Numbered from the stretch's first letter, positions 1 to 10,125 are shown. The stretch is 64,000 bases of DNA from an uncultured Muribaculaceae bacterium (GCA_910578075.1 CAJTPK010000016.1:16139-80138), one strand, 5' to 3'. Notes: generated by a model from the letters alone, not told the origin. Numbers and translations: made by a program.

Positions 1-2571
1 GATATCGACTCAATGGAGGTGCTGAAAGATGGTGCGGCAGCTGCAATCTACGGTTCTGTAGCGGCTAACGGTGTCATCATCATCACTACGAAGAATGGTA
101 AGAAAGGTGAAGTCAAAGTTGATTTTTCCGCTTATGTCAGCTTCACTAAAATTGCCAACAAGTTCAAGATGCTGAATGCTGAGCAGTATAAGCAGGTTCA
201 TGGTCAAATGTATGACAACTGGAACAAACATGTGGAACTGCATCAGAACCAGTATGATCCATCCGGATCCGGACAATGGCAAAACTCTCTGCTGTCTTCA
301 CCGGCATATATTTCATCAAATTCCGGAATAGACACAGACTGGCAAAATGCGATGACTCGTTCCGGTTTGACACAGAACTATATGCTCAGTGTTCGTGGCG
401 GTGGAGATCTCGGACGTTATTCAGTAAGCTACAACCACTCTGACGAGAAGGGTATTTTCCTTGGCAATGACTTCAGGATGGATAACGCGCGTATCAAACT
501 TAACGCAAGCAAATATATATTCGACTTTGAGGCCAATATGGCGTTTAAATATACAAAAAGCCGTCAGCCTCAATATTCTATAAAGGAGATGTATGGACTG
601 TCACCGCTTGTTCCTATCTATGATTCAGAGAATGAGTATGGATATGGCCTGACAGATTTCGATGGACTCCCCAACCATAGAAACGTAATGGCAGACAACA
701 ATTTCCGTAAATCCGAGACACGCTATTATCACACCACTGCTAACGCGGCTATCACAGCACGTTTCACTCCTTGGCTCAACTTCAAGACAAGCTATGCATA
801 TCGTGGTGAGCATCAGCGCGACAAATACCACACAGCTCCTTATGTTGCCGATGTGCGTTCCATGCAGGAGTATCCTGAGAGCAGCGAGCAGACTGCTTAT
901 TGGGAGGAGCATGTATGGGAGAATGTGTTGTCGTTCAATAAGGAATTTGGAAAGCATTCTGTAAATGCAGTTGTGGGTACATCCACAATGGCCCGTCGTT
1001 ATACCTGGAATTATGTAGGGGTCATAGGTAAGACTACCACCTATAAAGTAGAGGATGGTCAGCTGGTTACCGGTGAGGTGCCCGGTGGTTTCCTTGATCC
1101 GGACTTCGATACAATCGGTGCAGGAACAGGCGGATCATTCGATGGTGATGGAAGTAGATGGGATTACCGCAGATTCTCGGTATTTGGTCGTGTTAACTAT
1201 AACTTTGACAGCCGTTATCTGCTTCAGGCAACTATCCGTCGTGACGGTTCAAGTAAATTCGGAAAAGACAAGCGTTGGGGAACATTCCCTTCAGTAGCGG
1301 TAGGTTGGAGAATATCTGAAGAAGCATTCTTCCCAAAAACAACCGCATTCAATAACCTTAAGCTGCGTGCAAGTTGGGGTAGACTCGGTAATGAGAATGC
1401 ACTGGGTTACTATGATTTCCTTGCCCTGATCAGTACCTATAATTCCAAATATCAAGGATATGTCCAGGGTAATGGCGACAATGCGTGGGCAGGAAGTATC
1501 GCACGTGGACTTGAGAACCGTAACTTGAAATGGGAAACAACAGACACCAAAAACATCGGTATCGATTACGGTTTCTTCAACAACAGACTTAACGGATCTT
1601 TCAACTATTATTATAACAAAACAGAAGATCTTCTAATCACAAAAGTATTGCCACCGTCTGCCGGTCTCGCCAACCCGATCCTTAATGTAGGCAAGATGCG
1701 CAACACGGGTATAGAATTTGAAATCAACTATCAGGATTCAAAGGCAGGATGGGATTATAATATTGGTCTTAACCTTACGACAACAAGCAATAAGGTGCTT
1801 GAACTATCTGATGCTGATCAGATCATCTACGGTGAAGGTCTCAAATTCGGAACAGAGCACTTCCCCACCCAGACTATGGTTGGAAAGCCCATCGGTTCAT
1901 TCTATCTCTATCGTACTGCCGGACTTTTCCAAAGCAATGAGGAAGCTGCCAATTATGTGAACAGCAAGGGTGAGAAACTTCAACCCTACGCTGATGCCGG
2001 AGATGTGAAATTCGTGGATGTCAACGGAGATGGAGTCATCGATGAGAATGATAAGGAATATTGTGGCTCCGGTATACCTAAACTTGAAGTCAACCTTAAC
2101 CTGAATGTCGCCTGGAAAGGATTTGACCTTATGGCAGTCATCGGAAGCGCATGGAATTATAAGATTTATAATGGTAACCGCTATCTTTATGAGAGCATGA
2201 ATGCCGGTTCTAACTTCCTTGCTTCTACTCTTGACGCGTGGACACCGCAGAATACCAACACTACTGTGCCGCGTGCCATATTCAATGACCCCAACGGTAA
2301 CCTCAAGGAGTCTGACCGTTTCCTTGAAAATGGTAATTTCCTCCGCATGCGTCAGCTGCAGCTTGGCTATACGCTGCCTGCATCTTTGACCCGCAAAGCC
2401 TATATAGAGAATCTCCGTTTCTATGTCAGTGCGGAAAACCTTTTCACCATCACAAACTACAAGGGTGTGGATCCCGAGTTCTCACGTGCAAATGTGTTGA
2501 ACACCGGTATCGACCGCCTGATCTATCCTTTTACCCGCAGCTTTACAATAGGTGCGCAGCTCACATTCTAA
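1..2571 (+). CDS. SusC-like TonB-dependent outer-membrane receptor, 5' truncated
   Basis: Imports glycan fragments across the outer membrane with energy from TonB. The reading frame is open from the first base, so the N-terminus (signal peptide, carboxypeptidase-like domain, TonB box, start of the plug) lies outside the window. The first residues match the end of the SusC plug domain (EVLKDGAAAAIYG followed by ANGVIIITTKNGKKG). The remaining ~850 residues are beta-barrel with many aromatic strands, ending in a barrel-type C-terminal phenylalanine (IGAQLTF). A SusD gene follows after about 20 bases, which is the standard SusC/SusD arrangement. The neighbouring GH2 and GH63 enzymes suggest a galactose- and glucose-containing glycan, but this is inference. 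Confidence 0.95.
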   Translation, partial: DIDSMEVLKDGAAAAIYGSVAANGVIIITTKNGKKGEVKVDFSAYVSFTKIANKFKMLNAEQYKQVHGQMYDNWNKHVELHQNQYDPSGSGQWQNSLLSSPAYISSNSGIDTDWQNAMTRSGLTQNYMLSVRGGGDLGRYSVSYNHSDEKGIFLGNDFRMDNARIKLNASKYIFDFEANMAFKYTKSRQPQYSIKEMYGLSPLVPIYDSENEYGYGLTDFDGLPNHRNVMADNNFRKSETRYYHTTANAAITARFTPWLNFKTSYAYRGEHQRDKYHTAPYVADVRSMQEYPESSEQTAYWEEHVWENVLSFNKEFGKHSVNAVVGTSTMARRYTWNYVGVIGKTTTYKVEDGQLVTGEVPGGFLDPDFDTIGAGTGGSFDGDGSRWDYRRFSVFGRVNYNFDSRYLLQATIRRDGSSKFGKDKRWGTFPSVAVGWRISEEAFFPKTTAFNNLKLRASWGRLGNENALGYYDFLALISTYNSKYQGYVQGNGDNAWAGSIARGLENRNLKWETTDTKNIGIDYGFFNNRLNGSFNYYYNKTEDLLITKVLPPSAGLANPILNVGKMRNTGIEFEINYQDSKAGWDYNIGLNLTTTSNKVLELSDADQIIYGEGLKFGTEHFPTQTMVGKPIGSFYLYRTAGLFQSNEEAANYVNSKGEKLQPYADAGDVKFVDVNGDGVIDENDKEYCGSGIPKLEVNLNLNVAWKGFDLMAVIGSAWNYKIYNGNRYLYESMNAGSNFLASTLDAWTPQNTNTTVPRAIFNDPNGNLKESDRFLENGNFLRMRQLQLGYTLPASLTRKAYIENLRFYVSAENLFTITNYKGVDPEFSRANVLNTGIDRLIYPFTRSFTIGAQLTF

Positions 2572-2591
2572 CCTAATAATTGAAAAGAGAC

Positions 2592-4100
2592 ATGAAAAAA
2601 TATATATTGCTTCCCGCAGCTCTTCTTTTCGCGGCTTCCCTTACCTCGTGTGAGGATTATCTTACAGTGGAGTCTCCTGACCAGTTGACCTCAAGCAACT
2701 TTTGGCGTAATGAAGCAGACGCGCAGGCAGGAGTGGCAGCTGCATATTCCCAACTTGAATACTATATAGACACCTGGGAGTTCGCGGAGGTGAAATGGCC
2801 GGTGGAGGCTTATCGTGAGGATATAGTCACGATAGGTTCAGATGTTCCAAACTATCCAAACTGGATGGAACTTTACAATTTCTCCTTTACAAATGGTAAC
2901 TCTCAGTTCACCAGCTATTGGGATAATAATTATAAGGGTATCAGTTTTGCAAATCAGGTTGTGGAGAAGGTTTCCGAGATTCCTGACGGTGCTATAGATC
3001 CCTCAGTGCGCGCCCAGATCGTAAACGAGGCTAAATTCCTGCGTGCGTATTATCATATCAAATTGATCCTCAACTGGAAGGAGATTATAGTTCGCGATCA
3101 TTACATTACCAATCCGGATGATCTCAACCGTGGACTATCAAGCCGCCCCGAAACATGGGATTTTATCATGCGTGACCTTACCGATGCCACAGCTCTTCCC
3201 GCAAGCTATGGCAGCGATAATGCCGGCCGAGCCACAAGAGGCGCAGCCTATGCGTATCTTGGTTTTGCAAATCTTACCCGTGCATATGAAGAACCGGCAC
3301 GTAAGGATGAATTCCTTAAGGGCGCGATTGATGCTCTTGACAATGTGAAGGGATATTCACTTGAGAAGAATTATGGTTCTATGTTTGATGCCACAAACAA
3401 GAATTGCAAGGAATCTGTATTTGAACTTCAGACATCAATGAGCACCGCAAACGGAGCTAACTACCGTACACAGCTTCATCGCTGGATCGGTTGCAGCGAA
3501 TTGTGGGGCTGGGATGAGATTCTTCCGTCTGCTGTTCTTATGAATGAGTTCCGCAAAGAGGGAATGACAGCTACAACCGGGCGTTATGACTCACGTATGT
3601 ATGCGACTGTATTCTTCAAATGCGACTACTTCAATGACGGAAACGGTCATGTTTACGGTTATGATTATGATGATTGGTTTGACGGAGCCGACAAGCCGGC
3701 GTTCCGCAAGTTCATGCCGGCAGATTATGCCGGTCTTGAGACCAACTATTGTGCAATCAATATCCCGTTGATGCGTTATTCAAATGTGCTCCTCATGAAA
3801 GCGGAGGCATATAATGAGCAGAATCATCCGGAGAAGGCTATTCCTCTTATTAATGAAGTAAGAGATGTGCATGGAGATATGCCGGCGATGAAGGGCACTT
3901 CTCAGGAGGATGTACGTGCTCAGATAGAACATGAGCGTATGATAGAGTTCCCTCTGGAGAACTGGCGATGGTATGATCTTCGCCGCTGGGGCAAGACCGC
4001 ACAGGCACTTCAGAATGCCGGCCGTCCGGGATATGATGATTCTAAGGCATTCTATCCTGTACCTCTGACAGAAATCAACGCCAACGGCGCTCTTAAATAA
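2592..4100 (+). CDS. SusD-like outer-membrane glycan-binding lipoprotein
   Basis: Surface lipoprotein that caps the SusC barrel and binds the glycan. I chose the ATG at 2592 rather than an in-frame TTG at 2580 because it places a lipoprotein signal directly at the N-terminus (MKKYILLPAALLF, lipobox LTSC, acylated Cys20). The mature protein has the RagB/SusD pattern: an N-terminal region with TPR-like helices (AYSQLEYYI, AKFLRAYYHIKLI) and a C-terminal SusD block (IPLMRYSNVLLMKAEAYNE, then IEHERMIEFPLENWRWYDLRRWG). About 502 residues, normal for the family. The next gene starts one base after the stop, so they are probably co-transcribed. Confidence 0.95.
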   Translation: MKKYILLPAALLFAASLTSCEDYLTVESPDQLTSSNFWRNEADAQAGVAAAYSQLEYYIDTWEFAEVKWPVEAYREDIVTIGSDVPNYPNWMELYNFSFTNGNSQFTSYWDNNYKGISFANQVVEKVSEIPDGAIDPSVRAQIVNEAKFLRAYYHIKLILNWKEIIVRDHYITNPDDLNRGLSSRPETWDFIMRDLTDATALPASYGSDNAGRATRGAAYAYLGFANLTRAYEEPARKDEFLKGAIDALDNVKGYSLEKNYGSMFDATNKNCKESVFELQTSMSTANGANYRTQLHRWIGCSELWGWDEILPSAVLMNEFRKEGMTATTGRYDSRMYATVFFKCDYFNDGNGHVYGYDYDDWFDGADKPAFRKFMPADYAGLETNYCAINIPLMRYSNVLLMKAEAYNEQNHPEKAIPLINEVRDVHGDMPAMKGTSQEDVRAQIEHERMIEFPLENWRWYDLRRWGKTAQALQNAGRPGYDDSKAFYPVPLTEINANGALK

Positions 4101-4101
4101 T

Positions 4102-4389
4102 ATGTTCAGAATAATTCTAATAATGGCTGCAGGCATAGGCGCCGGATATCTTCTCCGGCGCCGCCCCCTGCGTTATCTCGGCAAAGTCATTTCTCTATTG
4201 ATATGGATTCTTCTATTTCTACTTGGTGTGGAAGTGGGCGGAGATGAGAGAATCGTGAAGGGCATTGCATCGCTTGGATTGGAAGCTGTGGTCATCACAT
4301 TTGCCGGAGTGTGCGGTTGCGGGGTGCTGGCGCTTATCTTATGGAAACTTGTGAAGGGTAAGAAAGGAGGTGAGCCAAATGAAGGGTAG
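4102..4389 (+). CDS. lysO: LysO-type lysine exporter, N-terminal half as a separate protein
   Basis: Short (95 residues) hydrophobic protein with about three membrane segments, resembling the N-terminal part of the LysO/DUF340 lysine exporter, which is one polypeptide of about 300 residues in enterobacteria. The C-terminal half follows in another frame and overlaps by 11 bases, so the exporter is encoded by two genes here. A strong Shine-Dalgarno-like AAGGAGG at 4364-4370, inside the end of this gene, serves the next one. Position one base after the SusD stop suggests read-through from the utilisation locus, although a link between lysine export and glycan use is not obvious. Confidence 0.75.
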   Translation: MFRIILIMAAGIGAGYLLRRRPLRYLGKVISLLIWILLFLLGVEVGGDERIVKGIASLGLEAVVITFAGVCGCGVLALILWKLVKGKKGGEPNEG

Positions 4390-4981
4390 CCTTATAATCG
4401 TAGGATTCTTCGTTCTCGGCATCATCTTTGGTCTCGCAGGATGGCTTAATGTCGATTCGTTCAGTTTCGATATAAGTTTCATTGCATTGGCGTTGCTGAT
4501 GTTCTGTGTAGGCATTGGGGTAGGAAGTGATTTTTCCGCTCTTAAAAGCCTTAAAAGCCAGAAAGCAGGCCTTCTTTTGCTGCCGTTGGTAACCATAATC
4601 GGAACTCTCGGAGGATGTGCTTTAGTAAGTCTGTTTATCCCCGGGAGGTCGATGTCCGATGTACTTGCCGTTGGCTCCGGATTCGGGTATTACTCCTTGT
4701 CAAGTATTTTTATTACGGAATACCGGGGTGCAGAACTTGGCACTGTAGCATTGCTTGCCAATATATCACGGGAAATCGTCACCCTGCTCGGAGCTCCGAT
4801 ACTTTACAAGCTTTTCGGACCGTTGGCACCGATCTCATCAGGTGGCGCTACCAGTATGGATACCACACTGCCAATAATCACATCCATTTCCGGTAAGGAA
4901 TTTGTGGTGCTTTCAATATATCACGGCTTTGTGGTGGATTTCAGCGTTCCTTTTCTGGTGACGTTCTTCTGCAGTCTGTAG
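4379..4981 (+). CDS. lysO: LysO-type lysine exporter, C-terminal half
   Basis: About 200 residues with six or so membrane segments and the conserved features of the LysO C-terminal region: GIGVGSDFSALKSL, AVGSGFGYYSLSSIFITEY, LANISREIVTLLGAPIL, and GGATSMDTTLPIITS near the end. It exports lysine (and thialysine) from the cytoplasm in the characterised homologue. Start choice: ATG 4379 sits 8 bases after an AAGGAGG site; an in-frame GTG at 4370 overlaps that site and is less likely. It overlaps the end of the N-terminal half gene, implying coupled translation of the two halves. Both reading frames look intact, so this is a gene split and not a recent frameshift. Confidence 0.8.
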   Translation: MKGSLIIVGFFVLGIIFGLAGWLNVDSFSFDISFIALALLMFCVGIGVGSDFSALKSLKSQKAGLLLLPLVTIIGTLGGCALVSLFIPGRSMSDVLAVGSGFGYYSLSSIFITEYRGAELGTVALLANISREIVTLLGAPILYKLFGPLAPISSGGATSMDTTLPIITSISGKEFVVLSIYHGFVVDFSVPFLVTFFCSL

Positions 4982-5021
4982 AATTTTGCTGTTATTTGTG
5001 ATTGTCTCATAAATATTGACC

Positions 5022-8000
5022 ATGAAAAATTATATGTTATTAGTGCCGGCATTGCTATGCGCGTCAGTAGTGACAGCTGCTGAGCCTTGGCAGGATCCCG
5101 GCGTTAACTCCATCAACCGCGAACCTATGTCAGCGCATTTCATACCTTTTGTCAATGAGAATGCAGCTATTGCATCTCGTTTCATGCCTGCTGACAAGAG
5201 ATATGATGTGGATCCTTCTGCAGAACGCAGGGTGTCGCTTGATGGTAAATGGAAATTTAAATATTTCAGAAACAACTCATTGTGTCCGGAGGATATTCAT
5301 CTCTCAGAATTGAAGAAAGCTTCATGGATAGAGGTGCCGGGCAGTTGGGAATTGCAGGGTTTTGATGCACCGATATATACAGATACACGTTATCCGTTTC
5401 CTGCCAATCCTCCGTTTGTTCCTGCTGATTATAACCCTGTTGGTGTGTATTCAAGGAGTTTCAAGATTCCTGTCTCATGGAAAGGGAATGACATATTTCT
5501 TGATTTCGAGGGCGTAGAATCAGCCTATTATCTATGGGTAAACGGAAAATTCGCCGGATATGCAGAAGACAGCCGCCTTCCCTCCCGATTCCGCATAAAC
5601 GATTATCTTAAAAATGGAGATAACCGCATTACTGTGAAGGTATTCAGATATAGTGACGGATCATATCTTGAAGGGCAAGATTATTGGAAATACAGTGGCA
5701 TTGAACGCAGCGTGTATCTTTGCGCGCGTCCGAAAAGCAGAGTAGGGGATTTCCGCCTTGAGGCTCCGCTTGTCAATGCTTATAAGGATGGTGAGTTCTC
5801 GTTGGGTATAAATATGGTTAACCCTGCAAAAGATCAGAGAGTCACTGTAAAAGTGCTCGATGGAAGTAAGCCTTTATTCGAGGAGACACGCGTCATTGCA
5901 GGAGTTTCTGATTCTGTATTGAATTTTAGCAGACTATTTGAATCGGTAAAGCCTTGGAATGCTGAGACTCCAAATATCTACACACTTGTTGTGAGTCATT
6001 TCGATAGTGATGGAAAAGCGTTGGAATCATTTACTCATCCATTCGGATTCAGGACTGTGGAGATGCGTAACGGTCAGCAACTGATTAATGGCAAGGCTGT
6101 GTTGTTCAAAGGGGTCAACCGTCATGAGCATGATGCGGTTAAGGGTCGCACGGTTTCTGTGGCATCCATGCTTGAGGATATCCGCCTGATGAAGCTTAAT
6201 AATATCAACGGTGTGCGTAATTGTCATTATCCGAACAGCTATCCCTGGTATGAACTTTGCACCGAATATGGACTCTATCTTGTTGATGAAGCCAATATCG
6301 AGAGTCACGGCATGATGGATCATAAAGACGGAACTCTCGCCAATTATCCTGATTGGGAGAAACCGTTTATGGAACGATTCAGCCGTATGATGTCGCGAGA
6401 CAGGAATTTTACCGCAATCGTTACGTGGTCTATGGGTAACGAATCGGGTTACGGCAAGCATTTCGAGACACTCTATGACTATTCCCATGCTAATGACGCA
6501 TCGCGTCCTGTGCAATATGAAGGTGGCGGATACGATGCGAAGAGCGATATTTATTGTCCGATGTATCCTCGCGTATGGTCGTTGCGGAGGCATGTGAACC
6601 AGATTGACAAACGACCGTTGATCATGTGCGAGTATGCCCATGCAATGGGTAACAGTGTAGGTAACCTCCATGACTATTGGGATCTTATTTACAAGTATGA
6701 CCAGTTACAGGGAGGATTCATCTGGGATTGGGTTGACCAGACTTTCGAGAAGAAAGATGAGGCGGGACGCCGCATCTGGGCTTTCGGTGGAGACATGGGC
6801 TTTGCGGGAGTTGTCAATGACTCAAATTTCTGCGCCAACGGACTTGTGGATGCATCAAGAGTGCCGCATCCCCATCTTGCGGAGGTGAAGAAAGTGCTGC
6901 AATATGTAGATTTCAAACCTGTGCCATTCAAGGCATCGTCTGTAGAGGTGACGAATCGGCATGATTTTATATCACTGGATAATTATGAGCTCCAATGGCG
7001 TGTCGATTGTAATGGTTCTAAGTATAAGGATGGTGCGATGACATTCCCGGATGTAAAAGCCGGGAAATCATGTGTGCTTGATATTCCTTATGGAGAATTA
7101 CCCGATGACGGTAACGAGTATATGCTGTCATTGTGGGCGGTAACCAGGGTTGCGGATTCAATGGTCCCTGCAGGTGAGAGGATGGCATGTTCGCAATGGT
7201 GTCTGAAACAAGGTGATGAGATCGGATTCCCGATTAAATCCGGAAAGAAGCTTTCGGTAGATAAATCTGCTGATCAAACATCTGTAAGGGGCAAGGATTT
7301 CTCTTTCACTTTCTCTAATGCAGATGGCAGACTCTGTTCTATAGTTTCAGCAGAAAATGAGCTTGTGGATTCGCCTCTTACTCCCAACTTCTGGCGTCCT
7401 CTTACAGATAATGATATTCCCAATGGTCATCTTTACCGGTGCGGAGTATGGCGCAATGCCGCTGATTCTCTGAAACTCGAAAGCTTCGATTGCAAGCTTT
7501 CCGATGACAATACCTCTGCTCTGATAAAATCGAGCTACCGAATTGCCTATCTTGATGTGGCGGTAGAATGCGAGTATCTGATTTCAGGTGATAAGGCGGT
7601 GAAGGTTGACATGCGGTTTATTCCCGGTAAACAGCAATTGCCAGAACTGCCGCGTCTCGGCATGACTATGGCGCTGAAGGGAGCGCATGATAATATGGAA
7701 TGGTATGGTCGTGGACCGCACGAGAGCTATCCTGACCGTAAGGAGTCTGCACTTGTGGGACTATATTCATCTAAGGTATGGGATACATATCATCCGTATG
7801 TTCGTGCACAGGAATCGGGAAATCACTGCGATGTGCGCCATTTCTCTCTTCTTGATAATTCCGGCAGAGGTATAAAGGTCAGCGGTATCGGAGTGTTGAA
7901 TGCCGGTGCATATAAATTCCCACAGTCAGATCTTGAATATGTGCCTGCCATGATTGAGCGTAAGCATGGTGGCAGCATGTATGACAAAGGAATCGTTACT

Positions 8001-8123
8001 GTCAACATCGATCATATGATGATGGGTGTGGGAGGTGACAATACATGGGGTGCGCAGGTGCATCCAGAGTATACAATCATGCCAGTCGAGCGGAACTACA
8101 GTTTTGTAATAACGATAATTTAG
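5022..8123 (+). CDS. GH2 beta-galactosidase, LacZ type, exported
   Basis: Hydrolyses terminal beta-galactosides. A signal peptide (MKNYMLLVPALLCASVVTAA) is followed by the full five-domain LacZ layout in about 1033 residues: sugar-binding jelly roll (GSWELQGF, YLEGQDYWKYSGIERSVYL), immunoglobulin-like domain, TIM barrel, second Ig-like domain and a C-terminal beta-galactosidase small-chain domain (WYGRGPHESYPDR). Catalytic residues are visible: acid/base Glu474 in WSMGNESGYG and nucleophile Glu537 in LIMCEYAHAMGNS. The ATG at 5022 is preferred to an in-frame TTG at 5016. It lies between the SusCD/LysO genes and a GH63 gene on the same strand, so it probably acts in the periplasm on fragments imported by SusCD. 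Confidence 0.93.
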   Translation: MKNYMLLVPALLCASVVTAAEPWQDPGVNSINREPMSAHFIPFVNENAAIASRFMPADKRYDVDPSAERRVSLDGKWKFKYFRNNSLCPEDIHLSELKKASWIEVPGSWELQGFDAPIYTDTRYPFPANPPFVPADYNPVGVYSRSFKIPVSWKGNDIFLDFEGVESAYYLWVNGKFAGYAEDSRLPSRFRINDYLKNGDNRITVKVFRYSDGSYLEGQDYWKYSGIERSVYLCARPKSRVGDFRLEAPLVNAYKDGEFSLGINMVNPAKDQRVTVKVLDGSKPLFEETRVIAGVSDSVLNFSRLFESVKPWNAETPNIYTLVVSHFDSDGKALESFTHPFGFRTVEMRNGQQLINGKAVLFKGVNRHEHDAVKGRTVSVASMLEDIRLMKLNNINGVRNCHYPNSYPWYELCTEYGLYLVDEANIESHGMMDHKDGTLANYPDWEKPFMERFSRMMSRDRNFTAIVTWSMGNESGYGKHFETLYDYSHANDASRPVQYEGGGYDAKSDIYCPMYPRVWSLRRHVNQIDKRPLIMCEYAHAMGNSVGNLHDYWDLIYKYDQLQGGFIWDWVDQTFEKKDEAGRRIWAFGGDMGFAGVVNDSNFCANGLVDASRVPHPHLAEVKKVLQYVDFKPVPFKASSVEVTNRHDFISLDNYELQWRVDCNGSKYKDGAMTFPDVKAGKSCVLDIPYGELPDDGNEYMLSLWAVTRVADSMVPAGERMACSQWCLKQGDEIGFPIKSGKKLSVDKSADQTSVRGKDFSFTFSNADGRLCSIVSAENELVDSPLTPNFWRPLTDNDIPNGHLYRCGVWRNAADSLKLESFDCKLSDDNTSALIKSSYRIAYLDVAVECEYLISGDKAVKVDMRFIPGKQQLPELPRLGMTMALKGAHDNMEWYGRGPHESYPDRKESALVGLYSSKVWDTYHPYVRAQESGNHCDVRHFSLLDNSGRGIKVSGIGVLNAGAYKFPQSDLEYVPAMIERKHGGSMYDKGIVTVNIDHMMMGVGGDNTWGAQVHPEYTIMPVERNYSFVITII

Positions 8124-8138
8124 AGTCAGTTTTATAAA

Positions 8139-10064
8139 ATGAAAATCAGGTCTTTTTTAATTATGATAGGTACGGGAGTATTGACAGCAGTTGCTGTCAG
8201 CTCCTGTGCCAGGGCTTCCGCTACAAACGAGCGCAGGCATGACTTCCCTGATGTTTTCGACATTGCCTACACTCCCGATACACTTCATCGGCACAGCGGC
8301 CTATTTACTGATGCCGGATCTTGGATCGGATTCACACCGCCTGAGAAGGGAAATTGGGTGAATGGTTTCTGCGGACCTTACAGTATAGACATGAATCGCA
8401 GGCAATGGCTTGCAAAAAGTGCGGTAACGGTGCATCCGACATCGGCAGGCGTTATTTTGTCTGACAGCACATGCTATTATCCGGGAGAACTCCTATTGTC
8501 AGCCACATATAAGGATGGGGAAATACGCCAGCAACTTCATTTTATAGATGCCAATTCTATACTCCTTACTGTGGAGAGCACGCTTGACTGTCCGTTGCAA
8601 TATAGCGGTGAGGGATGGGCTGAAGGAATGGAGCTAACCAAAAACGGTAATTCCGTATTTGCTACCCATGAATCCGGTGAGACATTTGTTATTTCGTTCC
8701 CTCAGGATGTGTATCTGGAGGTTAAGGATGGCAACTATCTTGCCGAATCACAACAGGGTAAGATCATGCATGTGGCATTGGGATTTTTTTATAGCAGGGA
8801 TGAAGCTATGTCTGGAGTTAGCCGCACGATGGCTCTCCTTGATGATCCGGAGGCTGCACTGGCAGATAACCGTAAGCGCTGGGAGGGTTATCTTGCCTCG
8901 ACATTACGCGATGATATGCCGGAGGATTATGACCGTATAGCTGTTAAGTCCATGACGACTCTTGCTTCAAATCATAGAGCGGCTCGAGGCGGTCTGCTTC
9001 ATGATGGTATCATACCCAGCCACGCGGTAGGGTATTTTGTGGGGCTCTGGGCCTGGGACAGCTGGCGCTTTTGCGCAGGGGCTGCGAATTTTGATCCGGA
9101 ACTTGCTAAAAACAATATCCGTGCGATGTTCGATTACCAGCAGCCTGACGGAATGGTGATTGATTGCATATATACTGACCCGGCGGAGAATAATGCCCGC
9201 GACAGTAAGCCGCCGTTGGTTTGCTGGGCTGTCGATAAGATCTACGAGGCAACCGGTGATAAAAGTTTTCTCGCTGAGATGTATCCCCAGCTGCTGGCTT
9301 ACCACAAGTGGTGGTATGCCAAGCGAGATCATGATGGTAACGGTATGTGTGAGTATGGCTCCACCGATGGAACGCTTGAGGCTGCGGCCTGGGAGAGCGG
9401 CATGGACAATGCCATCCGTTTCGATGATGTCAAGATGCTTGCCAACGAGGGCTACAGTGATGCCTGGAGCATGGATCAGGAAAGTGTTGACCTCAATGCT
9501 TATCTGGCTCAGGAATGCCGTTTGCTAAAGAAATTTGCAGACATTTTAGGTGAGAAATTCGATGCACCGGATCATAGTGGTAAAGTGGCAGACTATTTCT
9601 TTGACAAGAATAGAAAATTCTTCTTTGACCGCAAACTTGCGGATCGCTCGTTTGCGGGCGATCCTGGATGCGAGGCATACACTATGCTCTGGACAGGACT
9701 TGCTACTCCCGAGCAGGTTAAAGATATGATGCCTCTGTTACAGGATACTACAAAATTCTCAACCTATATTCCGTTTCCGACGGTTGCTGCCGATAATCCC
9801 AAATATAATCCCCGTGGATATTGGCGCGGTCCGATATGGTTGGATCAGACTTATTTTGCAATCAGCGGATTACGCAATTATGGATATGGTGAACTTGCTG
9901 ACAGCTATACCCGTCAGGTCTTTGATCGTCTTGACGGACTGAAGGCGGGAGCGCCGATACATGAGAACTACGACACTCATACCGGTGCACGCCTCAAGGC
10001 TCCTCATTTCAGCTGGAGTGCATCGCATCTTATCATGCTTTATAAGGAGTATACAGGTAAATGA
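8139..10064 (+). CDS. GH63-family (YgjK-like) alpha-glycosidase lipoprotein
   Basis: A lipoprotein signal with lipobox near VSSC (Cys23) indicates membrane attachment. An N-terminal beta-sandwich region precedes an (alpha/alpha)6 barrel with GH63/YgjK hallmarks: GLWAWDSWRF, YGSTDGTLEAAAWESGMDN and GAPIHENYDTHTGA. By analogy with YgjK, Asp423 (in WESGMDN) and Glu609 (in HENYD) are the likely catalytic acid and base. The characterised E. coli YgjK cleaves alpha-glucosides such as alpha-1,3-linked glucose. It starts 15 bases after the GH2 gene and is followed by a hairpin terminator, so it closes the operon. Exact substrate unknown; mannosylglycerate-hydrolase-like activity is an alternative. 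Confidence 0.85.
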   Translation: MKIRSFLIMIGTGVLTAVAVSSCARASATNERRHDFPDVFDIAYTPDTLHRHSGLFTDAGSWIGFTPPEKGNWVNGFCGPYSIDMNRRQWLAKSAVTVHPTSAGVILSDSTCYYPGELLLSATYKDGEIRQQLHFIDANSILLTVESTLDCPLQYSGEGWAEGMELTKNGNSVFATHESGETFVISFPQDVYLEVKDGNYLAESQQGKIMHVALGFFYSRDEAMSGVSRTMALLDDPEAALADNRKRWEGYLASTLRDDMPEDYDRIAVKSMTTLASNHRAARGGLLHDGIIPSHAVGYFVGLWAWDSWRFCAGAANFDPELAKNNIRAMFDYQQPDGMVIDCIYTDPAENNARDSKPPLVCWAVDKIYEATGDKSFLAEMYPQLLAYHKWWYAKRDHDGNGMCEYGSTDGTLEAAAWESGMDNAIRFDDVKMLANEGYSDAWSMDQESVDLNAYLAQECRLLKKFADILGEKFDAPDHSGKVADYFFDKNRKFFFDRKLADRSFAGDPGCEAYTMLWTGLATPEQVKDMMPLLQDTTKFSTYIPFPTVAADNPKYNPRGYWRGPIWLDQTYFAISGLRNYGYGELADSYTRQVFDRLDGLKAGAPIHENYDTHTGARLKAPHFSWSASHLIMLYKEYTGK

Positions 10065-10093
10065 TATTGATAAAAACGGTTGGTTAGAAGAAG

Positions 10094-10125
10094 GCCCTGT
10101 GGTGACGAGGATGTCATCGCAGGGC
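10094..10125. terminator. Hairpin terminator between convergent genes
   Basis: GCCCTG pairs with CAGGGC, with an inner TGAC/GTCA pairing, followed on the plus strand by a T-rich tract (TTTCATTAATATTTTTG). It lies between the end of the GH63 gene and the end of the convergent Rpn gene and could serve both strands. Confidence 0.75.

Noticed and set aside
6027..6671. A 214-residue minus-strand frame.
   Set aside because: Antisense to the GH2 TIM barrel with catalytic motifs on the other strand.
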